Shown here piece after piece: positions 1 to 5,900 of a DNA stretch of 6,929 nucleotides. A program made the translations under genes and the position numbers. Under the pieces are notes generated by a model that was not told where the DNA came from, did no database searches, and saw only the letters and a list, made by a program, of their open reading frames with translations. Origin of the DNA: Chloroflexota bacterium (GTDB taxonomy: Bacteria; Chloroflexota; UBA6077); the NCBI GenBank assembly GCA_021845945.1, contig JAJZRD010000205.1, positions 1-6,929 on the forward strand, given 5' to 3'. How positions within the stretch are numbered: position 1 is the stretch's first letter; the number at the start of each line of letters is the position of its first letter.

Positions 1-640
1 TGATCCGGTATGCCCAATCCAGGTCCTCGCCGTACATGAAGAAAGAGTCGTCCAGGAAGCCCACCTGCAGGGCCGCCTCGCTCCGGACCATCATGAAGGC
101 CCCCACCACCGAGTCCACCTCGGCAGACTGGTCGGGGTCCAGATAGGTCAGGTTGTACCGGCCGAAGCGGCGGCTCCTGGGAAAGAGCCTGCTCAGCCCC
201 AGCATCCGGTAGAAGGAGACCTCGGGGGTGGGGAAACTGCGCCGGCAGGCCAGATCCAGACTCCCGTTCTCCCGAACCAGCTTGGGGCCCGCGATCCCCG
301 CTTCCGGGTGGGTTTCCATAAAACCCACCATCTCTCTCAACGCACGAGGGGGCAGCACCGTATCGGGGTTGAGCAGCAGCAGGTACTCGCCCTGAGCCTG
401 TCTCAGGGCCAGGTTGTTGGCGTAGGCGTAGCCACGATTGGTGTCACACTCTATCAGTTGCACCTGGGGGAACTCCGCGGCCACCATGGGGGCGCTACCG
501 TCCCTGGAGGCGTTATCCACCACGAACAGTTCCAGGGCCGGGGCCTCCTGGTTGTTCAGCACCGATTGGAGGCAGGCCCGGAGCAGGTCGCGGGTATTGA
601 AGTTCACGATGACGATGGAGAGCTTTGGGGTCGTAGGCAA
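1..640 (-). CDS. Family-2 glycosyltransferase, rhamnosyltransferase-like (partial, C-terminus off window)
   Basis: It is predicted to transfer a sugar from a nucleotide-activated donor to a growing surface glycan at the cytoplasmic face of the membrane. The 213 visible residues give a GT-A fold in order: first beta strand [10 protein letters not shown] (7-16), nucleotide-binding [10 protein letters not shown] (40-49), NRGYAYANN (68-76), metal-binding NPDT (91-94), VVGAFMMVR (178-186) and the acceptor/base motif [10 protein letters not shown] (204-213). This pattern is typical of WbbL-like rhamnosyltransferases (COG1216); the actual sugar cannot be read from sequence. Family members usually run about 280-320 residues, so roughly a third is missing. 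I chose TTG at 640 because GAGG lies six bases upstream and the protein then begins just before the first strand. A GTG at 664, directly after an in-frame stop, is the alternative and would add eight residues. It has its own promoter (767-795) and lies downstream of a second glycosyltransferase in the same direction. Confidence 0.86.
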   Translation of the reverse strand, partial: MPTTPKLSIVIVNFNTRDLLRACLQSVLNNQEAPALELFVVDNASRDGSAPMVAAEFPQVQLIECDTNRGYAYANNLALRQAQGEYLLLLNPDTVLPPRALREMVGFMETHPEAGIAGPKLVRENGSLDLACRRSFPTPEVSFYRMLGLSRLFPRSRRFGRYNLTYLDPDQSAEVDSVVGAFMMVRSEAALQVGFLDDSFFMYGEDLDWAYRI

Positions 641-766
641 GCCTGTCCTCGGCAGTATGGCCACCTTTCACGGGGCAGAGGCCGTCGCAAAGGAGCACTC
701 CAACAGAACGGCGGCTAACGCTTGATACAGATGTACATTCGAGCCATTATGGGTGAACCCAAGGCG

Positions 767-795
767 ATTATAGTGGTGGATGAAGGAGAGGTCAA
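767..795 (-). promoter_or_regulatory. Sigma-70-type promoter for the partial glycosyltransferase
   Basis: On the minus strand there is a TTGACC -35 box (795-790), a 17-base spacer and a perfect TATAAT -10 box (772-767). Transcription would start near 760, about 95-120 bases before the possible start codons at 664 and 640. Both hexamers and the spacing are close to the bacterial housekeeping consensus, which is notable in such GC-rich sequence. It implies that the downstream glycosyltransferase is expressed independently of the gene at 866-1849. Confidence 0.62.
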
Positions 796-804
796 ACGAG
801 GCAT

Positions 805-839
805 TTCGAAGGCTTCTTACCACGAAGAGCCGTTTCGAA
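805..839 (-). terminator. Inverted repeat after the glycosyltransferase gene, possible terminator
   Basis: TTCGAA occurs at both ends (805-810 and 834-839). Inside, GGCTTCTT (811-818) pairs with AAGAGCC (825-831) with one bulged base and a six-base loop. It lies just after the stop of the gene at 866-1849 and before the next promoter, the right place for a transcript end. There is no T-run on the minus-strand 3' side, so it is not a classical intrinsic terminator. It may instead be the second arm of the repeat element starting at 871. Confidence 0.3.
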
Positions 840-843
840 GTCG

Positions 844-871
844 TGCGCAACCGTAAAGGGTGCGGCTACAA
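844..871 (-). repeat. GTAGCCGC-type palindromic repeat, copy 1
   Basis: Read on the minus strand from 871 to 844, this 28-base stretch matches 6481-6508 (plus strand) at 23 of 28 positions. Both start with TTGTAGCCGCA and share the loop TTTAC flanked by complementary arms. Here the arms around the loop pair imperfectly (GCACCC with GGTTGC, one mismatch). The element supplies the last sense codon (TTG) and the TAG stop of the glycosyltransferase gene, so it abuts or slightly invades the coding end. It is probably a short interspersed palindromic repeat. Confidence 0.6.
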
Positions 872-1849
872 CTCCCGCGTTTGTCGCCATCTCCAGAGAA
901 GGCCCGCCGGGTAGCCCGCCATCTTGGCCAGATCTCCCACCACCCGAAGGATGGGTACCCAGGCGATGGCCTCGGCTTTCTCGGCGGGCGCTAGCCCCTT
1001 CAGACGGGGAAACAGCCGCTGGTAGGGGGTTCTCAGGTGGAGGAACGCCCCCAGGGCCAGGGGAAGCAGGAGGATCGGACGCTTGCGGCTTGCCTGCAGC
1101 AGCGCCAGCCCCGCCTCGTAGCTGGCGTAGCGAATGGCGTGGCGCCAGGGCCAGAGTCCCGCCTTGCCGTCCCCACGGGCGTACCGGAAGTACTGGGTCC
1201 AGAAGACCCGCAAGCTTCTCCGGGGCCGGAAGAGGGCCACCGCTTCGGGGGCCCAGGCGAAGACACAACCGGTCCGGCGCAGGGCCAGGTCGAACACCAC
1301 GTCCTCGCAGTAGTCCAGCCACTCCGGGTAGCCGCCGGCCTTCCGCCACGCCTCCCTGGTGAAGGCCACTGAGCGACTGGAGGGCAGGAAGCGGGCAGGA
1401 TTGATCTCGTCCCGGGTGGGCAGGACCGTTGCGCCCATGGCCACCTCGAACACAGTCCTGGGGTCGGGCTCGAAGAAGCCGCTCACCACGTCAATCCGGC
1501 CGGGGCGCTTCTCGAAGGGGGTTGTCAGTTGCTCCAACCAGGTAGGCTTCAGCCGCACGCCAGCGTCGGTCACCGCTATCACGGTGCCCGTCGCATGCCC
1601 CACCGCGGCGTTTCGGCCTTCCGAGATGTTCGATCCCGGAAGCTCCAGTACCTGAAGCTTCAGACGGTCTCCGGCCACGGTCCGAATCCGCTCCACGGTT
1701 CCGTCGGTGGATCCCCCGTCGGTGATGATCACCTCGTCCGGCGGGCGGGTTTGAGCGGCCAGCGAGTCGATGAGATCCCCCACGCTCGCTTCTTCGTTCA
1801 GCACGGTGGCGATGACCGTGACTTTCAGAGGTCGCCTTGCTTCAGTCAT
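866..1849 (-). CDS. Family-2 glycosyltransferase with hydrophobic C-terminal segments
   Basis: A 327-residue GT2 enzyme, probably transferring a sugar in exopolysaccharide or glycolipid synthesis at the inner face of the membrane. Visible landmarks are VTVIATVLNEE (10-20), the nucleotide-binding IITDGGSTDG (41-50), SEGRNAAVGHATG (76-88), a DxD-type site in the form TDAG (94-97) and YCEDVVFDLALRR (180-192), which holds the likely catalytic acid. YFRYARGDGK (220-229) corresponds to the acceptor-site region seen in ExoA-like and COG1215-like enzymes. The C-terminus has a hydrophobic stretch (258-271) and a weaker one (296-318), suggesting membrane association rather than a full polytopic domain. 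The ATG at 1849 has GAGG (1857-1854) four bases upstream, so the start is well supported. A strong promoter lies at 2066-2094 and repeats flank the gene on both ends. Donor and acceptor are unknown. Confidence 0.92.
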   Translation of the reverse strand: MTEARRPLKVTVIATVLNEEASVGDLIDSLAAQTRPPDEVIITDGGSTDGTVERIRTVAGDRLKLQVLELPGSNISEGRNAAVGHATGTVIAVTDAGVRLKPTWLEQLTTPFEKRPGRIDVVSGFFEPDPRTVFEVAMGATVLPTRDEINPARFLPSSRSVAFTREAWRKAGGYPEWLDYCEDVVFDLALRRTGCVFAWAPEAVALFRPRRSLRVFWTQYFRYARGDGKAGLWPWRHAIRYASYEAGLALLQASRKRPILLLPLALGAFLHLRTPYQRLFPRLKGLAPAEKAEAIAWVPILRVVGDLAKMAGYPAGLLWRWRQTREL

Positions 1850-1857
1850 GATGCCTC

Positions 1858-1926
1858 GTAGTAACGACTTCAGCCGTTCGTTCTCTCACCTCGGAGAGCA
1901 GGACGAACGACCAAAGTCGTTACTAC
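1858..1926. repeat. 69-bp three-tier palindrome in the leader of the glycosyltransferase gene
   Basis: GTAGTAACGACTT (1858-1870) is perfectly complementary to AAGTCGTTACTAC (1914-1926). Inside, CGTTCGT (1875-1881) pairs with ACGAACG (1903-1909), and CTCTC (1883-1887) pairs with GAGAG (1894-1898) around a six-base loop. The result is one long hairpin with 13 + 7 + 5 paired bases and small internal loops. Its form is that of a short interspersed palindromic repeat. It ends one base from the ribosome-binding site (1857-1854) of the minus-strand gene starting at 1849, so the folded RNA would stand directly beside the ribosome entry point. Confidence 0.75.
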
Positions 1927-2065
1927 AGTCTTCTTCCTTCTCTGTACGCAGCCTATTGGCCAGTGGCCATCGGCAGACCGCAGCCCCCACTTTGCTCAGC
2001 GCGACGGGACCGGAGCCGCACCGCGGTGTGTGGCCGGGGTGTCGTTGCTGCAGCATGGCGGAGAG

Positions 2066-2094
2066 ATAATAGGTTCTGCTTGTAGTTGCGTCAA
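2066..2094 (-). promoter_or_regulatory. Sigma-70-type promoter for the glycosyltransferase block
   Basis: The minus strand reads TTGACG (2094-2089), 17 bases, then TATTAT (2071-2066), each hexamer one base from consensus. Transcription would start near 2059, giving a leader of about 210 nt before the ATG at 1849. That leader contains a perfect 10-bp palindrome CACCGCGGTG (2019-2028), a doubled TGGCCA (1957-1962 and 1964-1969) and the large hairpin at 1858-1926. No open frame with a ribosome-binding site stands out in the leader. Confidence 0.6.
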
Positions 2095-2109
2095 GCGTCG
2101 CCATATGAT
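2080..2109 (+). promoter_or_regulatory. Weak candidate promoter for the zinc-ribbon gene
   Basis: TTGTAG (2080-2085), an 18-base spacer and TATGAT (2104-2109) could drive the gene at 2181 with a leader of about 65 nt. The -10 box is good but the -35 is poor. It overlaps the opposing promoter at 2066-2094, so the two would compete for polymerase if both are real. The remainder of the 331-bp divergent gap (1850-2180) holds only the palindromes noted elsewhere. Confidence 0.3.
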
Positions 2110-2180
2110 AGCGTTCTCCCAATGGAGCTTCGTCGGCCTGAATGGCTTTGCGCGGCTCTGCCTCGATGGGGGAGGTGCCG

Positions 2181-2564
2181 ATGCGCTGCGCCCACTGCGG
2201 AACCCGGTTTGACCTGGCGGACAACTTCTGCCGCCATTGCGGGATAGCCCTGGACGGCCGGGGCCGGGAATTGCCCACCATCGTATCCCGTTCCCTGCTG
2301 CCGGTGCCCTGGAGCATGGCCAGGGGGCCGGTGGCACGAGGCGTGGTCGCCCTGGCGGTCGGCACGGTAATGGAGCTGGCCAGGCGGGAGGTCTCCCGGC
2401 GGGTCACCTCTCAGGATCCCTCGGAGGCCCTGAGCCTCCTGGCGGCGGGAAAGCCCGTCGAGGCGAGGCGGAGCCACTTCCCCTGGTCGAAGCACCCCCC
2501 CAAAGGCGAATACGAGGTCACCGAGACGGTGATCCAGCGGACCGTGCGATTCTTCCGCAAGTGA
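2181..2564 (+). CDS. Small zinc-ribbon protein of unknown function
   Basis: A 127-residue protein. The N-terminus is a zinc ribbon: CAHC (3-6) and CRHC (17-20) with 10 residues between, the four cysteines expected to bind one zinc ion. A linker follows, then a mildly hydrophobic stretch, PVARGVVALAVGTVMELA (50-67), that may be an amphipathic or weak membrane helix. The charged C-terminus ends in YEVTETVIQRTVRFFRK (111-127). I recognise the ribbon type, common in short uncharacterised bacterial proteins, but not the rest. The ATG at 2181 is preferred because GGGGGAGGT (2168-2176) lies a few bases upstream. In-frame ATGs at 2142 and 2166 lack such a site. The gene ends in two consecutive stops, TGA TAG. 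It stands alone, divergent from the glycosyltransferases and separated from the kinase by 344 bp with a new promoter, so shared function with either is unproven. Confidence 0.8.
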   Translation: MRCAHCGTRFDLADNFCRHCGIALDGRGRELPTIVSRSLLPVPWSMARGPVARGVVALAVGTVMELARREVSRRVTSQDPSEALSLLAAGKPVEARRSHFPWSKHPPKGEYEVTETVIQRTVRFFRK

Positions 2565-2567
2565 TAG

Positions 2568-2586
2568 GGGGGATTCCACCTCCCCC
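2568..2586 (+). terminator. G/C hairpin just after the zinc-ribbon gene
   Basis: GGGGGA (2568-2573) pairs with TCCCCC (2581-2586) across a seven-base loop, starting four bases after the stop codon. The position fits a transcript end, but no T-run follows, so it would be a weak or non-classical terminator. Confidence 0.35.
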
Positions 2587-2634
2587 ACGGTCCCGTTCCT
2601 GGCGATCTCACGCCGAATTCCATGAGTGTAACGC

Positions 2635-2662
2635 TCCACAACCCCAACGATTGCGTTATAAT
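2635..2662 (+). promoter_or_regulatory. Sigma-70-type promoter upstream of the sensor kinase gene
   Basis: A perfect TATAAT (2657-2662) is preceded by TCCACA (2635-2640; four of six matches to TTGACA) with a 16-base spacer. Transcription would start near 2669, about 240 nt before the kinase ATG at 2909. The local A/T richness around the -10 box stands out in this sequence. Confidence 0.5.
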
Positions 2663-2672
2663 CTATCTACTA

Positions 2673-2690
2673 TCAGCTTCTTGAAGCTGA
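2673..2690. promoter_or_regulatory. 18-bp inverted repeat at the predicted transcript start
   Basis: TCAGCTTC (2673-2680) and GAAGCTGA (2683-2690) are perfect inverted copies separated by TT. It starts about four bases after the predicted transcription start, the usual location for a repressor operator. Alternatively it is a 5'-end RNA hairpin that stabilises the transcript, although the two-base gap would force some terminal pairs open. Confidence 0.4.
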
Positions 2691-2840
2691 AGCGAAGATC
2701 GGCTTTCCCATCGCCGTCGTTCCCTCGAAACCGCTCCAGCAGCAACCCATGAGCTTTCTCATCCAGGAGTCCCCCAAGGGGAACTCGAGGATGCATGGAG
2801 CACAGACTCCCAGCCGGAAGTTGGGGCAAGTCTCGTTTGG

Positions 2841-2876
2841 CGTCGTGGAACCTGGCAACGTCGTGGATAGGGGCAA
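2841..2876 (+). repeat. Two tandem 18-nt repeats in the kinase leader
   Basis: Positions 2841-2858 and 2859-2876 align without gaps: both begin CGTCGTGGA and end GGCAA, with four mismatched bases between (14 of 18 identical). They lie about 30 bases before the kinase start codon. A duplicated binding site or a simple slippage duplication are both possible. Confidence 0.5.
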
Positions 2877-2908
2877 CGCTGTCCCTCCCTAGACAGGGAA
2901 GAGGGCCG

Positions 2909-5900
2909 ATGATCAAACGATACAGATCGCGGATGACGCCCTATCTGCACGGCCTGGTAGGGGTGACCGCGGTCACCGTCCTCGTCTACGGCAGCCGCAT
3001 CAGCGGACCGGCAGGCGTTCTGGTCTGGAACCTGTACCTCCTCCCCATCGCTTTCATGGCTTTCCGGTGGGGGCTGGGCCTCGGGCTGGCGACCGGAGGG
3101 CTCTCGCTGGTGTGCCTGTTCCCCGCCCTGCTCCCCGCCTTGCTGAACTACGGCGTGTCCCTCCACACCGTGGCTCACGTCGCCACCGCGGTGCTCTTCC
3201 TCTCGTTCCCCCTGGTCGTGGACAGCGTAGCCTCGCCTCGGCGCCGCCAAACCGAGCTGGAGAAGGCGCTGTTCCGCGTGAACAGCCTCCTGGAGGAGCG
3301 GCTGTCCATGGACAGTCTGGCCGCCCTCATCCTGCGAGAGGCGATGGATAGCTGCCAGGCCGGCTACGGGTTTCTCTACCTGCGAGACAGGAGCACCGGC
3401 TCCTTCGAGCTGGCCGGATCGCTGGGATACCTGGGAGGTCCCGAGGACGAGGAGATCCGGTCCAGGTTGGAGAGCCCCGCGATGAAGCAGTGGGTGAACT
3501 CGGCCACAGCGCCCACTACCACCGACCGGGGCGATGAACTCCCGCCCGACCTGGCCGATGGCCGGACACCCGACGGCGGGATGGCCTGCTGCGTCTTTGC
3601 CTCTGTCCCGCTGTGGAGCGGCGATACCCACTTTGGCGTCATCGCCCTGGTGAGGCCGGCCCCGGGGGCCTGCGACCGGGACTCCATCGAGGCGCTCCAG
3701 TCCATCGCGAGGACGGGCCAGATCGCCCTGGAGCAGGCCTGGCTGCACGGCGAACTGGAGCGGAACGCCGCGGAATTGAGCACCCTGAACGAACTCGGCC
3801 GGGCGGCCGGCGCCAGTCTCGACCTGAAGGAAACGGTGGAGAACGTCGTAGCCAGCCTTCAGCAGACCTTTCCGGATTTCTCCATCGAGCTGCTCTATCG
3901 CGACGACGTTCTGGCCGACGCGGAGCTGCGAGCCCGAGGGCAGGGAGGGCAGATCGAGTATCTCGATCCCGGCCATCAACCGGAAGGGCTCCTCGCCACC
4001 ATGGTGATGGCGGCGCACCGCCCCCTGGCAACGGAGGACCTTCGGGCCATCGGCATGCCCCTTCCCGACGGGGCCGTCCAGGGCGAGGGGTTCGGGTGCT
4101 TCTTCGGCCTGCCGCTGGCGGTGGGCTCGAAGACCATCGGCGCCCTCTGCCTCTACGGCCCCGGGCCGGACCCCGTCTCCGCCCGCGAGCGCCGGCTGCT
4201 CAGGGCTGCCGGGGTCCAGGTGGCGGTTGCCCTGAGCAACGCCGGTCTCCACGGCAGGACCGACCAGCAGCTCTCCCGAAAGTTGGTCGAGATCTCCATC
4301 CTTCAGGGGCTGGCCAAGGAGTTCAACGCCACCCTGGAGCTGGATCAGCTGCTGAGGCTGGTCCTCCGCCAGAGCCTGCTCCTCACGGCGGCCGACCATG
4401 GAGCCATCGCCCTGGGGGATCAGGAAACGGGAGAGTTACACCCCAGGGTGGCCAGCGGCGCGGCGCAAGAGATATCGCCGGAAGCGGAAGGGTTGCTGCG
4501 GCAGGTGACCGAGAGCGCTACCCCACTGCTGGAGAACGGGGATGGCGACAAGGGCTCGGTTCCCAGATCCCGGCTTTGCGTGCCCATCCGGCGCCTCTCC
4601 CGGACGGTGGGAGCCATATACCTGGAGTCGAGCCGGCCCCGGGCATTCTCCCAGGCCGACGCCCAGTTCCTCTCCCTGCTGGCCGAGCACGGGGCCATAG
4701 CCATCGAAAACGCCCGCCTCTACGCCGAGTCGACGGCCAGGACCAGGGACGTGGAGCAGCTTCTCAACGTCAGCAAGATCCTCTCTTCCACGGTGGACCT
4801 CGACGAGGTGCTGCGCATCCTGACCGCCACCATGGTCACGTCCCTGCAGGTGGCCTTCTGCCACATCTCGCTGCTGATCGAGAAGGGCGAAGTGCTGGTG
4901 ATAAAGGCCAGGGCGGTGGCCTCGCCCCAGGCGGATTCGCCGGCCCGCGATGGGGCTCAGTTCCCCCTGGATCGGGTCCCCAGATTCCGGGAAGTGGTGC
5001 GCAGCGGCCGGCCGCTGTTGGTGAGACAGGAGTTGCCGGAAACCGCCTTCAGACCGGAGGAGCAAAGACTAACCGCGGACGGCGACACCAAATCGGCGCT
5101 GCTGGTCCCCCTGGTCCTCAAGGAGCGGATCCTGGGGGTTATCGCCGTGGGGGAGCACCGGCGGTGGGATCGGTCGCCCATCACGCCCGAGAAGGTCGAT
5201 CTCTGCCAGGCCATGGCCTCCCAGGCCGCCGTGGCCATCGAGAACGCCCAACTGTTCAAGGCGATGGCCGAGGAGCAAAAGCGAACCGAGCACATCCTGA
5301 CCGACATGGCCGACGGGGTTTTCACCACGAACCGCCAGAGGAGGATCCTCTCCTTCAACCCCGCGGCGGAGAGGATAACCGGGTGGAAACGGGGGGAGGT
5401 GATCGGCCGCTTCTGCTGCGACGTGATGCGGCCCTCCGAGGGACCAGACCCCTCCTGTAGCGAATGCTGCCCGCTCCTGGAATCGATGGAACGCAGGAGG
5501 GTGGCGAAGATCGGACCGGTGGCCTGGGAGGTCAGCGGGCGCAGGTCCCACCGGCTGCAGGCGGCCTGCAGCGTGTCCCCCCTGGACGACGGCGACGGCA
5601 ATACCGTGGGGGCGGTCTCCATCTTCCGGGACGTGACCCGGGAGGCGGAGCTGGATCAACTGAAGTCCGATTTCGTTTCCATGGTGTCCCACGAGCTACG
5701 TTCGCCCCTGGCCGGCATCGCCGCCTCCGCGGAGCTGCTCCGCCACAACCCGAACGGCCATCGATCCGACCACCTGCTGGAGGTCATTCACACCCAGGCG
5801 ATGCAGCTGGGCGGCTTCGTGGAGGACGTGCTGAGCGTCTCTCGGTTGGAGAGGGGAGGGCTGGACCTCCATCCGGAGCCGGTGGCCCTGGTGCCCATCC

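Larger units (their letters stand above)
2669..2908 (+). other. Long 5' leader of the sensor kinase gene
   Basis: This 240-base stretch lies between the predicted transcription start and the kinase ATG. It holds the palindrome at 2673-2690, a hairpin GAGT/ACTC with CCCC/GGGG inside (2767-2786), and a second stem with AGACT (2804-2808) pairing AGTCT (2829-2833) and CCCA (2809-2812) pairing TGGG (2822-2825). An 18-nt tandem repeat follows at 2841-2876. A small reading frame is open from 2749 (ATG) or 2791 (ATG, preceded by AGGGG) to the TAG at 2890-2892, 16 bases before the kinase start. I match it to no riboswitch class I know. Whether the small frame is translated cannot be judged from sequence alone. 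Confidence 0.35.

Noticed and set aside
792..1349. Second long minus-strand open frame overlapping the glycosyltransferase gene
   Set aside because: It is out of frame with the clear GT2 motifs, is rich in G, R and P, and runs through the repeat and promoter region at 767-871.
2142..2180. Earlier ATG codons (2142 and 2166) for the zinc-ribbon gene
   Set aside because: Neither has a ribosome-binding site, whereas GGGGGAGGT precedes the ATG at 2181 and the zinc ribbon starts at once from there.
2795..2908. Upstream in-frame start for the kinase, adding 38 residues
   Set aside because: GAGG does lie just upstream of ATG 2795, but the extra residues look non-coding, overlap the tandem repeat and push the first membrane helix inward. 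The ATG at 2909 has a fuller ribosome-binding site and a typical basic N-terminus.
2669..2908. Known riboswitch or tRNA in the kinase leader
   Set aside because: I could not fit the conserved core of any riboswitch class I know, and no cloverleaf with a T-arm motif is present.
2759..4399. Open frame of 546 codons on the minus strand opposite the start of the kinase gene
   Set aside because: The translation is rich in G, R, Q, H and P with no recognisable domain. Long antisense frames are expected opposite GC-rich genes, and the plus-strand kinase reading is unambiguous here.
3613..5460. Open frame of 615 codons on the plus strand, shifted relative to the kinase
   Set aside because: Composition is dominated by R, G, P and A with no domain, and it lies wholly inside the GAF region of the kinase: a frame shadow.
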